Source: a virus. From it: DNA of 29,252 nucleotides. A program made the position numbers and the translations under genes. Below the pieces are notes generated by a model that was not told where the DNA came from, made no database searches, and saw only the letters and a list, made by a program, of their open reading frames with translations. Location of the stretch: positions 1 through 29,252 of the IMG/VR virus record IMGVR_UViG_3300036401_000795; one strand, written 5' to 3'. Positions 20,401-26,708 of the stretch are shown piece after piece (the first letter of the stretch is position 1; every line of letters begins with the position of its first letter).

Positions 20401-23400
20401 ATCGGCGAAGCCGGGGTAGTACTCAGCCGCCGCGCGACCGAACTGCGCCGCCTCCTCCTTCGTGAGGCCGAGCTTGAGCATGCCGGCGCCGCGCGGGCCG
20501 ACCACGGCGCCCTCCATCGCGTGCGACCACTCGTGCGCGCCGAGGATGACGTTGATGCCGGTCTCGCCCTCGGGCATCCGCATGGCGTGCCGAAAGCGGT
20601 CGTAGAAGGCGAGCATGCCCTTGGTGCTGTAGCGGCCGCGGATGCCGATGCCCCAGTGCAGCGCGGGGCGCACCTTGTCGCCCTCGAAGCCCTGCATCTC
20701 GCGCAGGATGTCGGACTCGCGGATCGGCTCGGTGCCGGGCACACCCTCGAGCTCTAGTTGCGGCCGCATGCGCAGCGACGCCGGCGTGCCTGATCCGGGC
20801 GGCGACGGCTCGCGACGGACCGCTTCGGGTACTGTTTCGGTACTGGATTCGTACTGCTTTTCCAGTACCGGCGGCTCGGCGCCCAGCGCCTGCAGCTCCT
20901 CCTCGGTCACCTGGCTGGACGGCTTCCAGTCCGCCAGGACCTCGCGGCGCCCGCGTGCGTCGGGGGCGGCGGCGAGCTCGCGCTGCAGGTCGGGCGGCAA
21001 GTCGCGGAACCGCGGCGACTCGAGCGGGTCCGGGCCTTCCTCGAGGAACGTCTCGCGCGCCACCTCGGCTTCCATGGCCTGTGCGGCAGCGCGCTTCTCC
21101 TTGCTCTCCTCCCCGGCCGAGCGCGACGCCATCAGCATGCGCTGCTCCGGGCTGAGCGCGACGTCCTCCTTGCCGAGCAGCTGGTGCACGACCTTGGAGC
21201 CACGGAAGACCTCCCGGACCTGCTCGGCGCCAGGCTCGACGATCGCCTCGGCCGCGCCGCGCGCCATCCGGGGCATCTCGCCTTTCATGCGCGCCTGGAG
21301 CGCCTTGATCTGGGCGCTCTTCTCCGGGCTGCTCGGTTGCGCCTGCAGCGCCCGCAACTGCTGCCGGAACTCCTCGCTGAACACGTCGGGCTCGGGCGGC
21401 GCAGGGGCCTTCTCGCCGGTCAGGAAGCGCCCCAGGGCCTCGTACTTGGCCGGGCCCTCCTCGGCGCCGCGAGCCTCGTGCAGTCGCTCACGGGCCTCCT
21501 GGCCGGCCTGGAGTTGCTCCTGCGGCGGTCTGTCGATCCCTGCCGCCTGCGTCCGCAGCTCGCCCTCCGCCGCCTGGGCCTGCTCCAGGTGTTCCTGGGC
21601 CGCCTCCGGTTGCTTCCCGGCCAGCACTTCGGCGCGCCGCATCAGGTCGCCGTAGCGCTGGTAGGTCTGGGCGTCCACGCCGGCACCGGCCGCCGTGCGC
21701 GCGGCGCCCTCGCCCTCCTCTGCCTTTGCGCGCTCCGGCAGCGCCTGCTCGCCCGGCGAGCGGCCGCCGGCCAGCTTCATCATCGCCATCGCCGCCATGT
21801 TGCTGACGGTCTGGCGAAACAGCGCCGCCCGGGTGTCCTCGTTCGGGTTGCGGATGAAGTCCCACGCCAGGTCCCAGGTGTGGGGGTCGATGCCGGCGAA
21901 CCCAGCGCCCTCCGCCGCCCCGGCGAGCGTGCGCGCCATCGTCTCGGGCATGCCGGTCGTGCGCCCCAGCAGGCGCTCCACGCCCTTGCCCATGGCCCCG
22001 AGCGTCATCAGAACCGGGGCCTGCGCGGCGCCCTGCAAGAACGCGGCGCCGTAACCCTCGATGTGGCCGTTGGCCATGGCCTCGTAGGCGCCGAGCCCGC
22101 CCGCGGCGCCGGTGAGGCGCGCTGCCGGCGACAGGACCTGCACCATCGTGGCGGCCTTCTCGAGGTTCGCCGCCGCGCGACCACCGGTGGCCAACCAGCC
22201 GAGCCCCTTGAGCATCAGGTTCGAACCCGCCGCCATGGCGCCACCGCCGAGGCTCGCGAACGGCAGCAGCGACCCCAGCACGTGCCCGGTGTCCATCGCC
22301 AGGCCCTCGATGCCCGAGGCACGCATGCGCGCGGTCGCGCGAACGTCGGCGTGCTCGGCCATCTCCTGGTCGATCAGGTTGCCGGTCAGCGAGTACCACA
22401 GCGCTGCCATCCCCTCGGCCGCGCCGACCTTGCCGCCGTTGTGGTACCAGCTGCCGTCCTGGTCCTGCACCCACGACGTCGGCTGGTTGTAGTAGGCCGC
22501 TGTCTTGCCCTGGGTCAGACCGTCCAGCGACAGCACACCGAGGCGCTCGAGTGTGCTGGCGACGCCGGCACCGACTCCCATCATCGCGTCGGCGAACGAC
22601 TCGGCGGCCTCGCGCACCGGCATGAGCGCGCGCTCGTGCAGCGGCATCTGGGCGAGGATGTCCTGCGGTTTGCTCTGCAGGTAGCCAGGCGTGCCTGGCC
22701 CGGCCTCCGCGTTCAGCATGCGCGCGATGCGAGAGGTGCGCGGGTCATTGAACACCGACGTGCCGACCTGCGCCTTCATCGCGTTGTCGAGCTTCACGAT
22801 GCGTTGACGCAGCGTCGCGATCTCGTTCGGATCCACGCGCACCGGCTCGAACTGCTGGGACAGCTGGGCGAGCTCCTCCTCGCTCATGCCCGGCTGTGGC
22901 ATCACCCGGTTGGCCTTGTTGTGGTCCTTGTAGCGCTGCACGATCGAGTTGGCGTAGGTCTCGATCTCGCCCCATCCGTGTTCCTGCAGCAGTTGCGGCA
23001 CCACCATCTGCCGGCGCGCGATCTGCAGCGCCGCCGCCTGCAGCTGCACCTCGGGATGCGCCGCGGTCGTGGCCGCGCTGGTGATGCGCGGTTGCCCGTC
23101 CGGGATCTCCTCGGACATCAGGCGCTGCAGAACGAGACTCCGCTGATCGCCCATCAGCCTGTCGGCCGTGGGGAGGTCGTTCGACTTGAAGGCCTGGTCG
23201 ATCTTCCGCGTCAGCGAGCGAACGACGCGGTAGGTGAGGACGTCACCGTTTCCCTCCGCCGCCAAGTCCGTACTCGGCGACCCGATCGCGCGAGGACCGC
23301 CCTGGGGTTGCTGGGGTTGCGGCTCCTGTGGATCGTCCTCGCTCGGCAGCGCGGAGGTTGGTGGCGGCGTCGGGGAGGAGAGGGGGCCCGCCGCCGGGGT

Positions 23401-23436
23401 TCTCGACTGCGGCTCCGCTGGATTGAGGTCTAGCAC
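17476..23436 (-). CDS. Giant polyvalent internal-virion/ejected protein with zincin-like motif
   Basis: 1986 residues. The GTG start at 23436 is supported by AAGGAGG 5 nt ahead. The N-terminal 60 residues are Pro/Gln-rich and disordered. Residues about 330-550 hold several Gly/Ala-rich hydrophobic segments (GSLLPFASLGGGAMAAGS, PVLMTLGAMGKG). A zincin-like HEWSH lies at 968-972, with Glu1021/Glu1025 in SEAWAEFWARW as the possible third ligand. A region about 1430-1900 resembles the large polyvalent proteins of phages (LPD38-like), including LNPVFALAQIIPDSINK, ITVDFARGGTVSRAANQ and GFLGLAAPSIVLWWLN. Such proteins are packaged and ejected with the DNA, and can carry several enzymes. It overlaps the upstream gene by 194 nt in another frame. 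An individual domain call needs a profile search. Confidence 0.8.
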   Translation of the reverse strand: MLDLNPAEPQSRTPAAGPLSSPTPPPTSALPSEDDPQEPQPQQPQGGPRAIGSPSTDLAAEGNGDVLTYRVVRSLTRKIDQAFKSNDLPTADRLMGDQRSLVLQRLMSEEIPDGQPRITSAATTAAHPEVQLQAAALQIARRQMVVPQLLQEHGWGEIETYANSIVQRYKDHNKANRVMPQPGMSEEELAQLSQQFEPVRVDPNEIATLRQRIVKLDNAMKAQVGTSVFNDPRTSRIARMLNAEAGPGTPGYLQSKPQDILAQMPLHERALMPVREAAESFADAMMGVGAGVASTLERLGVLSLDGLTQGKTAAYYNQPTSWVQDQDGSWYHNGGKVGAAEGMAALWYSLTGNLIDQEMAEHADVRATARMRASGIEGLAMDTGHVLGSLLPFASLGGGAMAAGSNLMLKGLGWLATGGRAAANLEKAATMVQVLSPAARLTGAAGGLGAYEAMANGHIEGYGAAFLQGAAQAPVLMTLGAMGKGVERLLGRTTGMPETMARTLAGAAEGAGFAGIDPHTWDLAWDFIRNPNEDTRAALFRQTVSNMAAMAMMKLAGGRSPGEQALPERAKAEEGEGAARTAAGAGVDAQTYQRYGDLMRRAEVLAGKQPEAAQEHLEQAQAAEGELRTQAAGIDRPPQEQLQAGQEARERLHEARGAEEGPAKYEALGRFLTGEKAPAPPEPDVFSEEFRQQLRALQAQPSSPEKSAQIKALQARMKGEMPRMARGAAEAIVEPGAEQVREVFRGSKVVHQLLGKEDVALSPEQRMLMASRSAGEESKEKRAAAQAMEAEVARETFLEEGPDPLESPRFRDLPPDLQRELAAAPDARGRREVLADWKPSSQVTEEELQALGAEPPVLEKQYESSTETVPEAVRREPSPPGSGTPASLRMRPQLELEGVPGTEPIRESDILREMQGFEGDKVRPALHWGIGIRGRYSTKGMLAFYDRFRHAMRMPEGETGINVILGAHEWSHAMEGAVVGPRGAGMLKLGLTKEEAAQFGRAAAEYYPGFADLPKNSQRSEAWAEFWARWMLDDPILQKETGAAYDKAMQWLAKDPTLLRQMQRIQGALRQWRDIGATKRVASTVQFIEDQESAQQLQARGVMTDTTPARAQAALRQAWRAMQTQVVHDTLGLERAQVEALTSQGMTKEQARDTIREAGPLADPAREIDLLQRTAPRIAERFMGHGTVSLLGKETGESFKDIFNDIGAERWRDFTTWMVAQHSLEISAKGKTTNAPLDDLLRTVTEVEDRFPEVRGFADRIRGFFDRVFDYAVEGGLFTREQVEKFKRVQRDPETGDITDKGYQYYIPFDRVMEGPQRARIASLRGPEVGSSVRHQTGSTHQEIQDPRESVERLVGRVITDVHRGMAMKALLKFGLVHQKTGGLVTEVARDRIPRHVAIEEVVKALTNTKNPSAELVAKTIQQIMDSGDDLGGAITLWGQERAPKGARPVVAYTPHFQPGEIASLPSREARQIAANMDGKVLWLEVNQETFERMRDLGTRQTVIDGLPPFWRGALTLPASLGRLGGTVLNPVFALAQIIPDSINKFLFSDRPMPFGIFSALGHSIAGMVEVAKDGETAKLWRNLGGGFESTFSGSELTASKGSMQLLERVSSALARKLSIGEQGPRLDEFKYVRDQALASGKSELEANQLGMEAAQKITVDFARGGTVSRAANQIIAYLKAPINATEQAMRMFGGIEGKEKQQRALMRGFLGLAAPSIVLWWLNKDEPWYQDLTEQDRASFWWFRLPGIDAPFRIRKRELGMLFGSTPEALLGQAVEKHPLEVGEFVKNLALSFLPSNIVPNIAAPELEWMMNRSLYSGRPTVPDWMLQGRVPAEQMMPYTREPAVLLGQVLNLSPAKIDRFLDTASGGLYGRAVDITTDVATLGGAATKEGFSAGKLPLVGRAFMRENTRSRAVEDLYDLQRTLQQQHGSGLLGYRGLENRNVVNIAVTRIAELHRNQRAGRLTREQADQQVREIAQQAMARVNR
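20829..20868. repeat. CAGTAC array with 11-bp spacing inside the polyvalent gene
   Basis: Read on the plus strand, GTACTG occurs at 20829, 20840 and 20851, followed by the inverted form CAGTAC at 20863. The spacing of 11, 11 and 12 bp is one helical turn and not a multiple of three, so it is not driven by a peptide repeat. Outer copies form a 9-bp inverted repeat (CGGTACTGG / CCAGTACCG). It could be a binding site for a protein or a slippage product. Confidence 0.5.
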
Positions 23437-24496
23437 TGGGCCCTCCTTGCGACGGGATCGGCATGTCGCCGCCGGCGCCTTGCTGCTGGGACTGCTGCTG
23501 CTGTTGCCCGAAGAGCATCAGCTGCTCGGCGGCCATCTTCCGCACGATACGGTGCCGGTCCGCCTCCGACGTGATCTTCATGCCGGCCGAGAAGGCGCCA
23601 CCGGTCGTTGCGTCCGCCTGGCGCAGGTAGGCCGCGACCTTTTCCGCCGACTGCGTGAGCGCGCCCATCATCGGCGACGCGAGATCGACCAGGTGCCCGT
23701 TGGGCATGTCGCCGGTTCCGGCGATGTAGCGCAGCGCCCACTGATCGACGTTCGCGCGCAGGAAGTCGCTGACGCGCGGGCTGAACGTCTTGCTGTCGAT
23801 GTCGGCCTGCAGCGCGGGGTCTGGGTGCTGCTCACCGAACTTCGTAGCGAGCCGTGCCACGTCGGCCCAATCCGTGTCATCCGCCTTGGCCGACTTGAAG
23901 TTGGTCAGCAGGCGCTGCGCCGATTCGATGTACTGCTCCGCGTTATGGCCGGCTTCCTTCGCCGCGTCTTGGTTGCCGGTGAGGCGGGCCTGCTGCAGAA
24001 GTCGCACCGAGTTGTTGAACTTCGCGCGCGCGTTGAGCTCATCGGTGGCGCGCTTCGCCTGGTCGTTGGACTGGCGCTCTGGGGTCTGAGCGACCGTCGC
24101 CTTGCTCGGGCTGGCGATCTCGAGCGGCTTGTCCATCTGCGCCTGCTGCCGCCCTTGCTGCATCTCCTGACGGAGTCGGTCGGCGCGCGACTGCCCTTGG
24201 CGCTCGAGGCCCTTGTCGGCGAGCTGGATGTCCTGCTCGTCGCTCTGGGTTGCCTCCTGCATGCGGTTGCTGCGCGACTGCTCCTGCAGGTGCTGTTGCT
24301 GCAACGACTCCTGCGCGGTGCTGGCGCGATTCTGTTCGCGCAGCACGTCGCCTTCGTGGAAGGCCTGCGCCTGGCGCTGCTGCTGCGCCTCACCGAGCTG
24401 CAGGTTGGTCTTCTGCGCCTCCTGCACCTGCGTGGCTGCCTGACCGGCGGCCAGCTCGTTGCGGGTGGTGTCAGGGTTGCGACCGATGGTTGCCAT
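23243..24496 (-). CDS. Gln-rich internal virion (ejection) protein
   Basis: 417 residues, with a near-ideal start: TAAGGAG, in which the upstream gene's stop codon is part of the Shine-Dalgarno, lies 5 nt before the ATG at 24496. The N-terminal 150 residues are Gln-rich coiled coil (QVQEAQKTNLQLGEAQQQRQAQ, QEMQQGRQQAQ). The middle is helical and acidic with Asp/Asn/Gln. The C-terminal 80 residues are Gln then Gly/Pro/Ser-rich and disordered, ending YGLGGGGKR. It resembles the ejection-type internal proteins of podoviruses and is placed between the Gly-zipper protein and the giant polyvalent protein. Its last 194 nt also encode the N-terminus of the polyvalent protein in another frame. Confidence 0.75.
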   Translation of the reverse strand: MATIGRNPDTTRNELAAGQAATQVQEAQKTNLQLGEAQQQRQAQAFHEGDVLREQNRASTAQESLQQQHLQEQSRSNRMQEATQSDEQDIQLADKGLERQGQSRADRLRQEMQQGRQQAQMDKPLEIASPSKATVAQTPERQSNDQAKRATDELNARAKFNNSVRLLQQARLTGNQDAAKEAGHNAEQYIESAQRLLTNFKSAKADDTDWADVARLATKFGEQHPDPALQADIDSKTFSPRVSDFLRANVDQWALRYIAGTGDMPNGHLVDLASPMMGALTQSAEKVAAYLRQADATTGGAFSAGMKITSEADRHRIVRKMAAEQLMLFGQQQQQSQQQGAGGDMPIPSQGGPSARPQSSGAAVENPGGGPPLLPDAATNLRAAERGRSTGAATPATPGRSSRDRVAEYGLGGGGKR

Positions 24497-24505
24497 GTTG
24501 ACTCC

Positions 24506-25252
24506 TTAGAACCAGCTGCTCCCGATCTGCGAACCGATCGACGATCCGATCGCGCCGCCGCCCGGGCCGCCGAAGATCATGCCGGCGATGCCGCCGATCG
24601 CGCCGCCGATGCCGCCGCGCTTCTGTGCCTTCAACTGCTTGTTGAGGAGGTCCTGCGCACGGTCCATCTGTTCGGCCTGGATGAAGTAGGAGAAGTCGGC
24701 GGCTTGGTACTGCTGGCTCTGGTACAGGTTCGAGAGCCCCTGATAGAAGCCGGACTGCATTGCCGCCAGCGATCCGCGGCCGCGGGACTGCACGAGTCCG
24801 AGACCGGCCTGCAGCGCCGACTCCGACTTGTGCATCTGCTGCTGCTGCTGCTGGCGCTGGATCGCATCGGCGATCAGGTTGAACTTCGCCGCGGCGCTGC
24901 CCTTCGTCTCGCGTCCGCCGCTCGCCGCGGCCACCTGGTCGGGGGTCTGCAGGAAGTTGCCCTGGGCGTCCACCAGGTCTTCTCGGCCGAGCGAGAGCCC
25001 GTAGCTCGAGGACAGCTTCCGCCCGAGCTGCGTCAACGACGTGGCACCGAACCCGGGGCTCGGCGGCTGCAGGCCGGCCTGCGATGCTCCCTGTGCAGGG
25101 TTGGCCGCTGGCCCGCCCGCGCCGAGTTGCGCTGACCTCTGTTGCTGGATCGACGCCGCCTGCTGTTGGACCCCGGTCGGCGGCAGCGGGTTGGCCGCGG
25201 GCCCTTGGCCTTGGATCTGGCGTGTCTGTTGAGGAGGGGGCATTGCGGTCAT
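24506..25252 (-). CDS. Glycine-zipper internal virion protein
   Basis: 248 residues. The N-terminal 60 residues are Pro/Gln/Ala-rich (QQQAASIQQQRSAQLGAG). A helical Gln-rich middle follows (AIQRQQQQQQMHKSESALQAGLGLVQ, NLYQSQQYQAADFSYFIQAEQMDRAQDLL). The C-terminal 40 residues are a glycine-zipper membrane-insertion motif (RGGIGGAIGGIAGMIFGG, GGAIGSSIGSQIGSSWF). This layout fits an ejected podovirus internal protein that helps build a channel through the host envelope. The start is ATG 25252, with weak ribosome-binding support; an internal ATG at 25243 is the alternative. No sequence-specific homologue was identified. Confidence 0.75.
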   Translation of the reverse strand: MTAMPPPQQTRQIQGQGPAANPLPPTGVQQQAASIQQQRSAQLGAGGPAANPAQGASQAGLQPPSPGFGATSLTQLGRKLSSSYGLSLGREDLVDAQGNFLQTPDQVAAASGGRETKGSAAAKFNLIADAIQRQQQQQQMHKSESALQAGLGLVQSRGRGSLAAMQSGFYQGLSNLYQSQQYQAADFSYFIQAEQMDRAQDLLNKQLKAQKRGGIGGAIGGIAGMIFGGPGGGAIGSSIGSQIGSSWF

Positions 25253-25256
25253 GGTG

Positions 25257-26708
25257 TCACCCGTACAGCTCCACCTTCATGTAGACCATGTCGATTCTGA
25301 CGGCTGAGGCGGTAGTGCCGTTGTTCACCCACATTTGTGGAGCGAGACCGACGGTGTTCGTTGGGAGGTTCGTGGTCTTCTGGCCGGCTTCGGAGGTTCC
25401 GGTCGACAGATTGCGGATGATGTAGTCGATCACGGTGTTGTCGGGCGAGCAGGAGAACACCAGCTCGTAGACCGTGGTCGCGTCTACCGGGAAGCCGACA
25501 CCGCCGTTGATGGCATCCTTCGTAGCCGTCCCGCTGCCGTCGTTGTAGATGAACGAGAGTTGCGTGTCGGTGGAGTTGTAACCGACGCCAAAGATGTCGG
25601 TAAACGTCGTTGGGTTGGCGTTGGCGAGCGCGGTTGTGACACCGACGAGGCCAACAAACGACCGTTGCTGTGCGACCGGGCCCAGCGATGTCGCCCACCG
25701 CGCCGAGAACCGGAACCCGCCGGCGCCAGCGGCGCTGCCTCGGGTCACCAACAGTTGCGGAACACGGACAGACGCCTCGTTTCCGGCTCCGCCGGCCGAT
25801 TGGAAACGTGTTCGCCAAATGCTGTCCAGGAGCGTTGTGGAGACGAGCGCAGGCGTCGTGATGCCGCCAGCGCCGTCGTTCGATTGGGTTGGTCCGATGA
25901 CGAAAGAAGTGCCGGTGCCTGGCAGGATCAACGATCGAACTAGGCCGAGCTGGATCGCTGTTGGTGATTGCGGCCCGGATCCGTTGGTGAACTCGAGACC
26001 GGTCTCGGTCGTGTTGACCACGACGAAGGTCCCCGCCTGGCCCGAATAGCTGTTCGGGACATCGCCGAGCAGGGTGAAGAGTTGCGAGAAGAACTCGACC
26101 GCGGTCTCTCCGGCGTTGACGCGCAGGGCCTTGAGTGCCTGGCCCGTGTAGCTGCTGGGCACGTCGCCGAGCAGCGTGAAGAGCTGAGTGAAGAACTCGA
26201 CCGCGGTCTCGCCGACGTTGACGCGGAGCGCCTTGTGCGATGCGCCTGTGTAGCTGGCCGGCACGTCGGACAGCTGGATGAAGGCGGTCACCAGCGACAG
26301 CGCGAAGAACTCGAGCGCGTTCTCGGCGACGTTGACACGCACGAACTTGCTGCCCGCGCCCGCGTAGCTGTGTGGCACGTCGGAGAGCTGCAGGAAGGCG
26401 GTGACCAGCGCCAACGTGAAGAACTCGAGGCCGGTCTCGGTGGCGTTCACCCGCACGATGTCGCCGGCGGCACCGACGTAGCTGGCCGGCACGTCCGAGA
26501 GCTCGGTGAACTTGGTCACGCCACCGGGAGAGCCGTTGCAGCAGGCCTGCAGATCCGCGCAGACGGCTTCCTTGAGTTGCCGCAACCACAGCTCGAGTTG
26601 CTGGATGAACAGTTGCATCGCCGAGGCGGCCTGTTCCGGCGTGGCCCGCGAGGGCACGACCTGGGCCAGGAACGGCCGCAAGTTGCAGATCTCCGGAAGG
26701 AACGCCAT
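25257..26708 (-). CDS. Tail fibre protein with tandem DVP-x-S-Y repeats
   Basis: 483 residues. An N-terminal helical region (about 1-60, CADLQACCNG) is followed by five tandem repeats at about 68-241. The consensus is F-x-x-L-x-D-V-P-x-S-Y-x-G-x-x-x-x-x-x-R-V-N-x-x-E-T-x-x-E-F-F, at 38, 38, 34 and 34-residue spacing. These look like the shaft repeats of trimeric phage fibres. The C-terminal half (250-483) is beta-rich with no repeats (SFVIGPTQSN, VGLVGVTTALANANPTTFTDIFG) and likely holds the receptor-binding or trimerisation head. It follows the P22 gp10-like gene directly (its ATG is adjacent to that stop). Host recognition is the probable function. Confidence 0.8.
   Translation of the reverse strand: MAFLPEICNLRPFLAQVVPSRATPEQAASAMQLFIQQLELWLRQLKEAVCADLQACCNGSPGGVTKFTELSDVPASYVGAAGDIVRVNATETGLEFFTLALVTAFLQLSDVPHSYAGAGSKFVRVNVAENALEFFALSLVTAFIQLSDVPASYTGASHKALRVNVGETAVEFFTQLFTLLGDVPSSYTGQALKALRVNAGETAVEFFSQLFTLLGDVPNSYSGQAGTFVVVNTTETGLEFTNGSGPQSPTAIQLGLVRSLILPGTGTSFVIGPTQSNDGAGGITTPALVSTTLLDSIWRTRFQSAGGAGNEASVRVPQLLVTRGSAAGAGGFRFSARWATSLGPVAQQRSFVGLVGVTTALANANPTTFTDIFGVGYNSTDTQLSFIYNDGSGTATKDAINGGVGFPVDATTVYELVFSCSPDNTVIDYIIRNLSTGTSEAGQKTTNLPTNTVGLAPQMWVNNGTTASAVRIDMVYMKVELYG
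25988..26513 (-). repeat. Five tandem fibre repeats (34-38 codons)
   Basis: Within the fibre gene, five copies of a 102-114 bp unit encode L-x-D-V-P-x-S-Y-x-G. The first three are spaced by 38 codons and the last two by 34. Two neighbouring copies at about 26100-26200 are very similar in DNA sequence, which suggests recent duplication. Repeat-number change would alter fibre length. Confidence 0.85.

Noticed and set aside
18748-20757. Rightward open frame of 669 codons
   Set aside because: It is the reverse-strand shadow of the same polyvalent gene; the composition is repetitive Arg/Leu/Val/His and no motif is seen.
21184-23433. Long rightward open frame of 749 codons over the polyvalent gene
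   Set aside because: It is antisense to a well-supported gene. Its translation is very rich in Arg/Leu/His/Ala with no domain pattern, as expected from GC-rich antisense frames.
24832-24860. CTG/CTGCTG triplet run that looks like a microsatellite
   Set aside because: It encodes the poly-Gln helix of the glycine-zipper protein and is explained by codon use.
23234-25135. Rightward open frame of 633 codons over the internal virion genes
   Set aside because: It is antisense to two Gln-rich genes, so Gln codons read as Leu-rich frames; no Shine-Dalgarno or domain supports it.
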